Shown here in pieces: positions 33,452-43,700 of a stretch of DNA of 64,000 nt. Source of the DNA: Acidobacteriota bacterium (GTDB lineage: Bacteria; Acidobacteriota; Aminicenantia; Aminicenantales; Saccharicenantaceae); assembly GCA_033549365.1 (NCBI GenBank), contig JAWSUF010000003.1, positions 1 to 64,000 of the forward strand, written 5' to 3'. Made by a program: the position numbers and the translations under genes. Position 1 is the first letter of the stretch, and every line of letters begins with the position of its first letter. The notes under the pieces were generated by a model, which was given only the letters and a program-made list of their open reading frames with translations, searched no databases and was not told where the DNA came from.

Positions 33452-36400
33452 ATGTCGAGGTCTGTTTTTGCAGCTGTCCTTATCGGCGCCGTAGCCTTCG
33501 CCTCCGCCCAGGCCCAGGTCACGTCCGTCACGGCGCCGTCGGTCCGGGACGACGTCCGGGCCTGCGCCGATTACGCCGAGGAAGTCCTCCTCGACCGCTG
33601 GGATATGAACGAACGCACGGACCTCGGCTGGGCGATCTTCAACGTCGACGAACAGCCGAAATCCTTCCTGACGGACATCTCTTTCGAGAACGGGCTGTTT
33701 TCCGCCCGCTCGATTTACACACCCAACAGCCATGAGGACTACTCCGACGCCAAAGTCACCATCCTTGACACGGCTTATCCGGGCTCGGCCAAGTTGGGCA
33801 AAACAGGCTGGAATTATCCCATTGACGCATCGAAATACACCCGCCTCGCCCTCCGGATGTATCTTCATCCCATCGACGACGGTCCTTGGGGTCAGATCTT
33901 CTGGGCGAAGCAGACGATCTACCAGGGGGTGACGACGTCAAATTCCTTCATGACCTATGGCGGCTGGTATCACTACATCATCGACATTCCCGCCCTCGGA
34001 ACAGCCGTGGAAAACGGCGGCCCCTGGAGCGGCGATGTCCACTACCTCCGTTTGGATCCCGTCATCAGGAAAGACAAAAACATCAAGATCGACTGGATCC
34101 GGCTCGTCCAACACGATCCGGCGCTCGAAAGGACCATCACCTGGACGGGAAGCGGTTTTGTCGATATCTATCTTGACGACGACGCCGACCCCGCAAACGG
34201 CAATCTGGGCCTTCTGGCCAAAAGAGTTTCCGGGGGGAGCCACACGTTTCTTGCGGGGGCGCTCGCCGGAGGCGATTACCATGTTGCGATCGCACCCCAC
34301 GGAACGCAGGATTACGTTTATGCTCCCGGATTCTACCGCGTCAACGCGGTCCCCGTCCTCCAATTCACCAGACCTTCGGCCGAGGGCAGCGATGAAGACT
34401 TCGTCACGGTTCATTTCAACGATCCGTGGGACATGATGAATCCCGAGGATGTCGAGTATGCGCTCAACCTGCGCAACCCGCAGTTTACGACCCTCAACTA
34501 TGAGGACATGGCCGGCCGGTCTTACACAAACCGAAGCGTGTTTCTGGCCGAGGCTGAGCCGGTTCCCGCTCCCGGCTGGGGCGATCCCTTGGTCTACTTC
34601 CTCCACTACAACCATCGGGGAGGCACCGTATTCATCGATACAAGCCGGTATTTCAATCTGACTTTCAAAATGGGCATCGAAGGCGCTCATAGTACGAACA
34701 CCGGATCCATTGCCAGGGTGATTTGGAAAAGAAACGATGAAGATGTCCCGAATGTCAGCAAGGACATTCCCATTCGCCACCTCGCCGGCCGTTGGATCAT
34801 GAATAAAGTCGTCTGCGATTTGAGAACCCTGCCGATTGAATACAATTCCGAAGGCCAGTTATCGCAATCCGGCTGGACGGGATTCCTGGAAAATTTCCGC
34901 ATCGATCCCCACGAATTCCGCGACGGGAGACGGTTCTTCTTCGACGAAGTCCGGCTGACGACGGACTGGAGGGCCGATGCGTCCTTCCTTATCGAGTGGA
35001 CGTTGTGTCGGCCCGGTCCTCCGGCCCGGGTGTCGCTCTATTACGATACGGATGATTCAGGCTATGACGGAACGCTCATTGTGGGCCATTTGGACTCGCC
35101 GTCCGGGATCGGGAGCTTTCACTGGGACACGTCATCCGTCCCGGATGGGACGTACTGGGTCTATGCCGTCGTTACGGACGACATCAACACCAACAGAGCT
35201 TACGCAGGCGGGCCGATCCACATCCGCCAAGGCGCGGGGAGAACGATCAACCTGTCGAGGGACCTGACCTATTTGGGAGCCGTCGAGAACGGTGTTTCCA
35301 CCAGCCAAGATACGGTTTTTGTGAGCGAGGCGGACGGGAAGATTCTGAGCTGGGAGGCGGTTTCCGTCAACGGCTTGGTCACGGTGACCCCGTCGAGCGG
35401 CACGGGGGATGATGAGATCCAAATCCGCATGGCCACGACCAACCTCAGCCCGGGAACCTATGCGGACAGAATTCGGATATCGGATCCGGGCGCCTTGAAT
35501 TCGCCCCGGTTTGTCGGGGTTCGGATCCGGGTCTACGCGCCGGGGACGACGTCACCGCCCTTCGGGAGGTTTGAAACCCCGATTTCGGGGTCGACGGTCG
35601 TGGGGGCGGTGCCGGTGACGGGTTGGGCTCTTGACGACGTGGAGGTGGTGGGAGTCGACATCAAGCGGGAGCCGCATCCGTCGGACAATCCCGCGGCGAT
35701 CGGAACGGACGGACTGGTTATGCTCGGCCGCGGGGTGTTTATCGAGGGGGCGCGGCCGGATGTGGAGAAGGCCTATCCGGGACGTCCTCTGAACTACAGG
35801 GCGGGCTGGGGGTTCATGGTCTTGACGAACTACCTGCCGAACCAGGGCAACGGGACATTCGTGCTCCACGCGATCGCCCGGGACAGGGAAGGGAACGCGA
35901 CGCACCTGGGGCAAACGACGATCACGGGGGCCAACGCCGGCTCCGCGCTTCCGTTCGGGACGATCGATACACCGGCGCAGGGTGGCGTTGTATCAGGGAG
36001 TGCGTACCGGAACTGGGCGTGGGCGCTGACGCCGCAGCCTAACATGATTCCGCTCGACGGATCGACACTGCGGGTGTGGGTGAACGGTCAGGCCTTGGGG
36101 AGACCGAATTACGGCTATTATCGTTCGGACATTGCGACGCTGTTTCCGGATTACAAAAACACGGACAACGCGGTGGGGTATTTCGAACTGGACACGACGC
36201 GGTATGAAAACGGTCTTCACACGATAAATTGGAGCGTTGCCGACGACGCGGGGAATGCGACGGCGATCGGATCGAGATTCTTCCGGGTGCAGAATAAGAC
36301 AGGCGCAGCGGAAAAGGAATTTGAATCCTCGGGGATGGCGGCCGGAAAGGCTTGGGGTAGCCCGAGGCCCCGATCTTTGACGATCGATGGAATCATGAGG

Positions 36401-36850
36401 CTCCCTCTGCGATTTGATGCCGTGGGGGTGAAGACCGGGTATTCGGAGAATGTTGCGGCGGAGGCCGCGGCGCCCGATCAACGGGGGATCGTCCGGCTGG
36501 CGGTGCACGAGGTCGATCGGATCGAGATCGCACTCGGAGACGGAGCTGCGGCCGAGCCGGGTGTTCCGGTTTCTGAAACGCCGCCTTTGACCGTTTTGCC
36601 TGTTTCCCGGAATCATGGTCGACCCCTGGACACCGGGGTTGCGCATACGGGTTTCCTTGTGGTCGGTGATGAGTTGCGGACTCTGCCCATTGGATCAAGA
36701 CTCGATCCGCGGACGGGGCTCTTTACCTGGCAATTGGGTCCTGGCTTCCTCGGCGAATATACGCTGGTTTTCCTGAGAGACCACAACAACGGCCTGAACG
36801 ACAGAATCACCGTCAAGATCACGGTCGTTCCGAGGTCGGGCTCATCTTGA
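33452..36850 (+). CDS. Large secreted modular protein with carbohydrate-binding-like and Ig/BACON domains
   Basis: The 1132-residue protein has a signal peptide (FAAVLIGAVAFASAQAQ). The N-terminal half (to about 520) has two jelly-roll-like segments with repeated phrases such as YTRLALRMYLHP/YFNLTFKMGIEG and IKIDWIRLV/FFFDEVRLT, which suggests two carbohydrate-binding-like beta-sandwiches; no catalytic signature is seen. Residues 600-690 are BACON-like. The Ig modules and the terminal SRLDPRTGLFTWQLGPGFLG module are shared with the protein at 29017, including the near-identical DNA segment 35519-36294. It may be a non-enzymatic partner or adhesin carrying the same surface-targeting end. No recognised family covers the whole chain. 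Confidence 0.6.
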   Translation: MSRSVFAAVLIGAVAFASAQAQVTSVTAPSVRDDVRACADYAEEVLLDRWDMNERTDLGWAIFNVDEQPKSFLTDISFENGLFSARSIYTPNSHEDYSDAKVTILDTAYPGSAKLGKTGWNYPIDASKYTRLALRMYLHPIDDGPWGQIFWAKQTIYQGVTTSNSFMTYGGWYHYIIDIPALGTAVENGGPWSGDVHYLRLDPVIRKDKNIKIDWIRLVQHDPALERTITWTGSGFVDIYLDDDADPANGNLGLLAKRVSGGSHTFLAGALAGGDYHVAIAPHGTQDYVYAPGFYRVNAVPVLQFTRPSAEGSDEDFVTVHFNDPWDMMNPEDVEYALNLRNPQFTTLNYEDMAGRSYTNRSVFLAEAEPVPAPGWGDPLVYFLHYNHRGGTVFIDTSRYFNLTFKMGIEGAHSTNTGSIARVIWKRNDEDVPNVSKDIPIRHLAGRWIMNKVVCDLRTLPIEYNSEGQLSQSGWTGFLENFRIDPHEFRDGRRFFFDEVRLTTDWRADASFLIEWTLCRPGPPARVSLYYDTDDSGYDGTLIVGHLDSPSGIGSFHWDTSSVPDGTYWVYAVVTDDINTNRAYAGGPIHIRQGAGRTINLSRDLTYLGAVENGVSTSQDTVFVSEADGKILSWEAVSVNGLVTVTPSSGTGDDEIQIRMATTNLSPGTYADRIRISDPGALNSPRFVGVRIRVYAPGTTSPPFGRFETPISGSTVVGAVPVTGWALDDVEVVGVDIKREPHPSDNPAAIGTDGLVMLGRGVFIEGARPDVEKAYPGRPLNYRAGWGFMVLTNYLPNQGNGTFVLHAIARDREGNATHLGQTTITGANAGSALPFGTIDTPAQGGVVSGSAYRNWAWALTPQPNMIPLDGSTLRVWVNGQALGRPNYGYYRSDIATLFPDYKNTDNAVGYFELDTTRYENGLHTINWSVADDAGNATAIGSRFFRVQNKTGAAEKEFESSGMAAGKAWGSPRPRSLTIDGIMRLPLRFDAVGVKTGYSENVAAEAAAPDQRGIVRLAVHEVDRIEIALGDGAAAEPGVPVSETPPLTVLPVSRNHGRPLDTGVAHTGFLVVGDELRTLPIGSRLDPRTGLFTWQLGPGFLGEYTLVFLRDHNNGLNDRITVKITVVPRSGSS
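35519..36294 (+). repeat. 776-bp near-identical segment, copy 2 (within a coding region)
   Basis: This is the gap-free counterpart of 31252-32027; it encodes the two Ig-like modules. Confidence 0.8.
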
Positions 36851-36875
36851 CGCGCCGGCGAATCTTCCCTAGACT
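36847..36875 (+). promoter_or_regulatory. Promoter-like site of the sulfatase-fold lipoprotein gene
   Basis: TTGACG (36847-36852) and TAGACT (36870-36875) are separated by 17 bases. The ATG follows at 36892. No strong ribosome binding site is visible. Confidence 0.4.
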
Positions 36876-36891
36876 GGATTTGTGAAATAAA

Positions 36892-38292
36892 ATGACTGGA
36901 CGTTTCGGATTCCGGGGGATCCCGGTTTGGGGGATTCTCGCGACCGCCTTGTTTCTCGGCTATTTTGCTGCCTGCTCCCGAGGCTCCGGTGAGCCTCCAT
37001 CCGTCATCCTGATCTCCATCGACACGGCCCGCGTCGATCGCCTCGGCCTCTACGGCAACCCGCGCCCAACCTCGCCTTACCTGGACGCCATCGGGCGGCG
37101 GGGTCTTGTTTTCGACCAGGCGGTCACCGTCACGGAAAACACCCTGATTTCCCATGCCTCCCTTTTCACAGGATTATTCCCGGCGGCCCATGGGACGACA
37201 TATGAAGACGGAGGAGTCCCCCTGAATTCGGCCTATGTCACGCTCGCCGAGGATTTCCTCGAATCAGGGCTTTATCAAACCGCGGGGTTTGCGGCCCACG
37301 GCACCTGGCTGTGTGAAAAATTCGGCATGGACCAGGGTTTCCAGGTTTTTCAAACCGGTTTCCGGTCAGCCGATGTGGTGATCGAGGAAGCGGAGACCTG
37401 GTTGAAGGATCGCCGGGATCCGGACAAGCCTTTTTTTCTTTTCATTCATCTTTTCGATCCCCACTCCGATTTCGATGGCCGGCCCTACCAGGCCCCGGAA
37501 CCCTTCCACGGCCGCTGGACTTCGGGCTATCAGGGGCGCTTTACGGACTGGGAGGAACGCACCCCGAACGGGAGCCTGTTTCTTGTCGCGGTGACGGAGG
37601 GACGAATCCGGATTACACCTGAGGAAGCCGAGCACTTCCGCGACCAATATGATGAGGGGTTGGCTTACACGGACGACCGTCTGGGCCGATTCCTGGAGAA
37701 ACACGGGAGGGACGAAAATCTCTTCGTCGTGATCACTTCGGATCATGGAGAGGAATTTCTCGAACACGGTTATATGCTGCATTCTTCGCTCTATGATCCG
37801 GTTGTCCGGATTCCCTTGATCATCGTCCCGCCGCCGCATCTTGAAAGAAGGTACGGGGTGCCCCGCCGCCTCCGGGAGCAGGTCCGTATCGTCGATCTGA
37901 GACCCACGATTTTGGACATGGCCGGCCTGCCTCCCCCCGAAGCCTGCCAGGGGGTCAGTCTCAATTCATGGCTGACCGGACGGGATAAGATCTGTCCGGC
38001 GGGCCCCGCACCCTTTTATCACACGGCCGTCCGCTGGGACGGCTTCAAGCTTTACGAAACACGACAGGGCCCGGCCCTTTTCGATTTGACCGCCGACCCC
38101 GGAGAACAGGTCAATCTCCATGGTCTGCCGGAACATCAGGTAAGAATCGACCGGATGAACGCTTTTCTCCGTAGGCAGGTCAAGCAGGACCTCGAGGTCC
38201 GCGCGGTTTTTAGGGATTCCTCAAGGGATCCGCAATCTCCGATGGACGCCCGGGATCTGGACCGGTTGCGGAGCCTCGGCTATATCAAATAA
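36892..38292 (+). CDS. Sulfatase-fold lipoprotein with Thr at the formylglycine position
   Basis: This is a 466-residue alkaline-phosphatase-superfamily hydrolase or transferase. A lipoprotein signal is suggested by YFAAC with Cys near residue 23. Metal-site motifs are ISIDTARVDRLGLYG and ITSDHGEEFLEHG. The nucleophile segment reads NTLISHASLFTG. Aligned with the sulfatase consensus C/S-x-P-S-R, the formylglycine residue is Thr, the Pro is Ile and the Arg is His. The protein therefore may not be a classical sulfatase; a Thr nucleophile is typical of phosphatases and phosphoglycerol transferases in the superfamily. The last residues (RLRSLGYIK) are typical of the sulfatase C-terminus seen in many Acidobacteriota/Aminicenantota proteins, as I recall. 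Confidence 0.8.
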   Translation: MTGRFGFRGIPVWGILATALFLGYFAACSRGSGEPPSVILISIDTARVDRLGLYGNPRPTSPYLDAIGRRGLVFDQAVTVTENTLISHASLFTGLFPAAHGTTYEDGGVPLNSAYVTLAEDFLESGLYQTAGFAAHGTWLCEKFGMDQGFQVFQTGFRSADVVIEEAETWLKDRRDPDKPFFLFIHLFDPHSDFDGRPYQAPEPFHGRWTSGYQGRFTDWEERTPNGSLFLVAVTEGRIRITPEEAEHFRDQYDEGLAYTDDRLGRFLEKHGRDENLFVVITSDHGEEFLEHGYMLHSSLYDPVVRIPLIIVPPPHLERRYGVPRRLREQVRIVDLRPTILDMAGLPPPEACQGVSLNSWLTGRDKICPAGPAPFYHTAVRWDGFKLYETRQGPALFDLTADPGEQVNLHGLPEHQVRIDRMNAFLRRQVKQDLEVRAVFRDSSRDPQSPMDARDLDRLRSLGYIK

Positions 38293-38339
38293 GGAAACCG
38301 GGGGAGGGGCCGGAAGGCGCGGAAAGAAAGGCGCCGTCG

Positions 38340-40522
38340 TCACCGGAGATAGCCGAGGGAACGAAGCCGTTCTTTCTCCTCGGCCGACATTTCCCTGACG
38401 AGTTTTTCCGTGTTCTTCTCGAAGCTTTCCTGAAAGGCGCGGGCCTCGGCAATCATCTCTTGAAATTCCTGACGGGAGGCGAGATTTGTCATTTCGCCGG
38501 GATCCCGGGCCAGATGATAGACCTCGACGTGTTCGCCCCGGAGAATGATCTTGATGTCGTCCCTGATCAGCGCGTAGTGGACCTGTCGGCCCATGCCGTC
38601 GGCATAGATCGTGCGGTGTTCCCAGGGTTTCGAGGTCTGCGGCGTCATCGACATGTCGTCCAGGTCTTTTAACAAGGACCGCCCGTGAAGTGTGGAGGCC
38701 GGTTCGTCGCCCAGCCAGTCCATGATGGTGGGGAAAATATCGAGCAACTGGATGCGGTGCCCGTAGATGCCGGACCGGATGTTCTTTCCTTTCATCATGA
38801 GGGGGATTCGAAGCACCTCGTCATAGACATCCGGACCGCCGTGGATCCATGATCCGTGCTCGAAAAACCGCTCACCGCGACCGTATAGCTCATCATGGAT
38901 TGTCTTGAAATGTCGAGAAGACATGAGAACGGCGTCGCGGTAGACATTCACAAGCGTCGTCAACTCTTCGTCCGTCGGGTCTTTGAGAGTGGGGCTGTGG
39001 GGAGTTTCCGTGAAATGTCGGAAAAGCCGCTCCAGGATTTCCGGAGAGGCCCCCTTTGAAAACACCCTGTCTTCGAGAGGCGTATCGTAGGGAACATGGG
39101 GTTCCATGGTGTGGAAGAAGGCGAGATTTTTGCGTTTTCAAGCGGATTCCAGCAGAAATAGATCTGGTCGAATCCCCGGGAAGCATTGGACAGGTCCAGC
39201 CAAGGGTTGTTGATGAATGCGACCGTCATGTAACCCTTGCGCTTGAAATATTCGGCGAGGAGTGTCTCTTTATTGCTGATGAAGGGGTTGTCCGCGGGTT
39301 TCTCGACCAGGGTGAACTTGTATTTCCCGGTGAAAAGGGAGGGGAGAGAGTCCGCCGTCGCCGTCGCGTTGGCATAGGCGTTTGAAAAAACCGCTCCGGC
39401 GTTGAACTCTTCAAAAAGCGGGGTTTGGATGCCGCCCATATCCGCCCGCAAAGCATCGATCAGGTAGAGAACGACGTTTCTCCGTTCTTTCCAGGGATGG
39501 TAGACGCTCATGTTTCCGAGGAAGCCGACCTGTCCGGATTCGCCGGTCACCCGGATGGTCATAACCAGCGGCCCCGCCGCACGGGCGGAGGGGATCACTT
39601 CCCGGAAATGTTCAATATCGGAACCCGCCTTGCCGGAGACAAGGACGTCCTCATTGATGCGGATTTCGAAACCGACATCGCGACCGTCCACGCTTCCCAG
39701 GTAACCGTCGATAACAACGGGTTCCTCCTCCCTTTCGGGGTTGGGGACAAGGGTGTAAGTGGCTTCGGTTCCGGCCGGGAAGAACACGGACTTCAGACGA
39801 CGCCGATCTGCGCCGCCGTACCGGTGGTAGTCCAGGACGGGTGCGGTCCTGGTGAAATACACGTTCGGGGAGAGCAGCCGGACGCCGTTCAATCTCAATG
39901 TGACGGCCCGCCGGTCCTGTTCCGCTCCCGCAATTTTGATCGTCAGGCGGCCCATCGGGAGGGGATACAGGCCGAATCGCTGGGTTAGGTTGAGAGTCAT
40001 GATCCGGTCGGCTTTCCCGGTTCCGCCGGGCGAAAAAAACTCGTGGACGAAAATACCCACTCCCCCCTGCAGATCGGTGGCTTCCTCCCGGCCTTTTGGA
40101 GTCATGAAAACCTTGATGTCGAGATCATCGCGGGAGTCCAGGTCCAACTCCAGAAGATTCAGTTTACGGGATGTCATGAGATCGTTGTCGAGGGCCAATT
40201 GGAGGACGATGTCTTCTCCTGAGATTTTCAGGGTCCCGCGCCGCTGTTTCGCCGAACCCTGTTTCACCTCGATCGCCGGAAGCGGCAATTCGTATATTTC
40301 GTGGACAAGGCGGTGCTCGATGCGGATCTTGTCGAAATTTCCAAAAAAATCGTCAAGAAACAGAATGTTATCCAGATGATTCGACTGGCCGGTCTTTTTC
40401 GGAATGTTGATGATTTCGGATGCCGCACGCCAGCTCGTGAAGTCTTCCCCGTCGGCTTTGTCCGTTCGGCAACCCGGAAGAACCGTGAGGCATATGATGA
40501 ACAGGAAAAGAATCGATTTCAT
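38340..40522 (-). pseudogene. Second sulfatase-fold lipoprotein gene, split by a frameshift
   Basis: Two overlapping minus-strand frames together encode one protein of about 727 residues. The N-terminal part (from ATG 40522) has a lipoprotein signal ending LPGC at residue 18, a long beta-rich region, then the sulfatase-fold start VVLYLIDALRADMGG and TADSLPSLFTG. The frame is lost at a run of five T (39127-39131 on the plus strand). Adding one base would restore ...LENAKNLAFFHTMEPHVPYD. The C-terminal part ends at 38340 with RLRSLGYLR. The expected SDHGE metal-binding loop reads YGRGERFFEHG here, so two ligands appear to be missing. The nucleophile position is Thr. The gene is convergent with the intact homologue at 36892. 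Confidence 0.75.
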
Positions 40523-40533
40523 AAATTTAAATT

Positions 40534-40562
40534 ATCATACTTGAATGTCCCGTAATCGTCAA
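40534..40562 (-). promoter_or_regulatory. Promoter of the second sulfatase-fold gene
   Basis: On the minus strand TTGACG (40562-40557) and TATGAT (40539-40534) are separated by 17 bases. The ATG lies 12 bases downstream of the -10 box. The site is immediately next to a palindromic repeat element. Confidence 0.5.
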
Positions 40563-40568
40563 TTTTTC

Positions 40569-40680
40569 GCTTTGGCTGCTGGATGTTGTTGATAATAATA
40601 GAAATAGTAAAAATTCTGCGGAAAAACAGCGCTTTTAATGTGTAAACGTATAAATATCAACAACATCCAGCAGCCAAAGC
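40569..40680. repeat. Palindromic repeat element (intact copy)
   Basis: This is a 112-bp element with arms GCTTTGGCTGCTGGATGTTG and its inverse. The inverted arms extend about 28 bases (TTGTTGATAATAA against ATAAATATCAACAA). The A/T-rich centre carries GCGCTTTTAATGTGTAAACG, comparable with GCTTTTTAGCTGTAAATG in the copy at 55460. It fills the gap between two divergent genes. Confidence 0.78.
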
Positions 40681-40698
40681 AGCGGGAAAAGGGGGTGC

Positions 40699-40755
40699 TT
40701 GAGTCGGTGGGGGGTTCTGATGTAAGATAACCTGGATTTGCGGCCCGAGGGCCGC
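40699..40755 (+). promoter_or_regulatory. Probable promoter and leader hairpin of valS
   Basis: TTGAGT (40699-40704) and TAAGAT (40723-40728) are separated by 18 bases. A perfect hairpin GCGGCC-CGAG-GGCCGC (40740-40755) follows just upstream of the start region, with GGAG at 40759-40762 as possible ribosome binding site. The leader is too short for a T-box. Confidence 0.4.
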
Positions 40756-40768
40756 CTCCGGAGCTCCC

Positions 40769-43700
40769 ATGACCAAAGCCAAACCGATGTCCCCGACAAT
40801 CGATATGCCGAAGCACTTCGAACATCAGATCCACGAAACGGCCGTCACCGCCCGCTGGGAGACCGCCGACGCTTTCGCCGCCGTTCCCGACGACCGCGCC
40901 GACCGCTATGTCATCATGATGCCGCTTCCGAATGTCACCGGCGCCCTCCACATGGGCCACGCCATGGACAACGTCATGCAGGATCTCCTGACCCGCTGGC
41001 GGCGGATGTCCGGCGCCAACACCCTCTGGATGCCGGGCACGGACCACGCCGGAATCGCCACGCAGGCCGTCGTCGAAAAACGCCTCTTCGAACTCGAGGG
41101 CAAAACGCGCCTGGACATCGGCCGCGAGGCGCTTATCGACAAAATTTGGGCCTGGAAGGACGAATACCAGCAGCGCATCATCCGCCAGCAGAAAAGCATG
41201 GGCTGCTCCTGCGACTGGCTCCGTCAGCGCTTCACCATGGACGCCGTCTGCGCCCGGGCCGTGCGCGAGGCCTTTTTCCGCCTCTTCCGCGACGGGCTCG
41301 TCTTCCGCGGCGACCGCCTCGTCAACTGGGATTGCCTCCTGCGGACAGCCGTCTCCGACGACGAGATCGTCCACGAGACGGTCCAGGGGCACTTCTGGCA
41401 TATCCGCTACCCCGTGATCGATCCGCTCCCCGGCGAGCCCGCCCACATCACCGTGGCCACGACCCGGCCCGAGACCATGCTGGGCGACACGGCCGTCGCC
41501 TGCCACCCCGAACCCGCATCCGCTCTCGACGAAGCCGCCGCCTCGCTCCGCGCCCGCATCGCCGCCGCCCCGAAAAAAGAAAAACCCCAGCTCGAACGCG
41601 AACTCGAGGAGGTCGAGTCCCGCCGCACGTCGCATCTGCCTTTTCTCCTCAAGCTCCGGGACATGGCTCGTGCCGGCCGCAAGGTCCTTCTGCCCCTCCT
41701 CGACCGGGAGATCCCGCTCATCCTCGACGCCTGGGCGCGCCCCGAACTCGGCTCGGGCTGCGTCAAGATCACGCCGGGCCACGATCCCAACGACTACGAC
41801 GTCTGGAGCCGTCACAAAGACGAAATCGCCATCATCAACATCCTGAATCCCGACGGCACGCTGAACGCCGCGGCCGGCCCCTACGCCGGACTCGACCGCA
41901 TGGATGCCCGGACCCGGGTTGTCTCCGACCTCGAGTCCCGCGGCCTCCTCGAATCCGTCGAGGACCGGGCTGTCGAAATCGGCCACTCCGACCGCTCCAA
42001 GACGCCCATCGAGCCCTATCTCTCCAAACAATGGTTTGTCCGCATGGGCGACGTTCCCGGCGGCGTGGCTCTCGGCTCCGGAACCTCGAAACCGTTCCGC
42101 TCCCCCGGCCTGGCCCAGGCGGCCATGGACGCCGTCCGCCGCGATTGGGCCTCCCCCTCCGGGTTGAGACTGACCTTCCACCCCGACCACGAGCGCTACG
42201 GCGGGACATACACAAGCTGGCTGGCCGAAAAACGCGACTGGTGCATCAGCCGCCAGCTCTGGTGGGGACACCGCATCCCGATCTGGAGCGGGAACTTCGA
42301 CGCCGCGGGTGCCGCATCCGCCGCCTCAGTCCTCCCTCTCTCCGGCGACGACCGCCTCCACGCCTGGATCGCCGACGCCGAAGGCGGCCTGCGCTCTCCC
42401 GGCGAATTCGATATCGCCCGCCCCGCCGCCGCCGATCCCGCCGCCCGCTTCGATCTTCTCGTCTGCCTCCGCGACGAGACGGCCGAAGCCGAACTCGCCC
42501 CGCGCCTCGAAGCCGCCGGCCTCGTCCAGGATCCCGACGTCCTCGACACCTGGTTCAGCTCCGCCCTCTGGCCGTTCAGCACGCTCGGCTGGCCCGATCC
42601 GGCCACCGCCGCCGTCGATCCCGGCCAGAGGCCGCTCGGCCCCGCCGCCCCCGGCCTTCCCGATGCCCTGGCCTATTACTACCCCGGATCCTGCCTCGTC
42701 ACCGGGCGCGACATTATCACGCTCTGGGTGGCCCGCATGGTCGTCATGGGCCTCTACCTTCTGGGCGACGTGCCCTTCACCGACAGCTTCATCCACGCCA
42801 CCATCCAGGACGGAAAAGGCGAGCGCATGAGCAAGAGCAAGGGCAACGGCATCGATCCCCAGGACATCATCGAAAAATACGGCGCCGACGCCATGCGTTA
42901 CGTCCTCTGCGAAATGCAGACCGGAACCCAGGACATCCGCCTGCCCGTCCAGGCCGTCTCGCCCTACACGGGGGAGATCGTCGAACTGGCCGAAGCCCGG
43001 CACGGCCGCACTGTCTTCACCTACATCTGCCCGAAAACCGGCAAGGAATTCGACGTTCTCGGCACCATGCCCGATCTGCCTCTGGCCAAGGTCATCAGCG
43101 AGCGCTTCGAGGTCGGCCGGGCCTTCTGCACGAAGCTCTGGAACGCGGCCCGCTTCGCTCTCTCCAACCTCGAGGCGGCCGGCCGAACCGCCGATCCGTC
43201 CGCCGCCGCTCCCGCCGCATCCCCCCGCCTCGAATCCGAGGACCGCTGGATCCTGTCGCGGCTCTCCCGGACCATCTCACGGGTCACCGCCCATCTGGCC
43301 GATTACAATCCCTCCGCCGCAATCGGCACGGCCCGGGAATTTTTCTGGTCCGACCTCTGCGACCGCTACCTCGAATACGTCAAGCCCCGCTTCAAGGATC
43401 CCGAACGCGCTCCCGCCGCCGGGATCGTCCTGGCGCACGCCCTTGACCGCGTCCTCCGCCTCTTTCATCCCGTCGTGCCTTTTATCACCGAGGTCATCTG
43501 GGAGCGTCTGAACGCCGTGAGGCCGTATCGGGGCCTGGAGACGCCCGAGGCCGTGCCGGAGCTTCTCATCACGGCCGCCTGGCCCGGCCCGGACCCCTGC
43601 CTCGAAGACCCTGCTGTCGAAGCCGATTTCGATACGGTCCAGGATGTCATCCGGGCCGTCCGCGATCTCCGCGCCCTTCACAGCATCCCTCCCTCCCGAA

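Noticed and set aside
38293-38339. A terminator between the two convergent sulfatase-fold genes
   Set aside because: A weak GGCGC/GCGCC pairing is present but there is no T-run, so the evidence is insufficient.
40738-43446. A 902-residue open frame overlapping valS in another frame
   Set aside because: It is extremely Arg/Pro-rich and lies entirely inside valS, which has full synthetase motifs. High GC creates such shadows.
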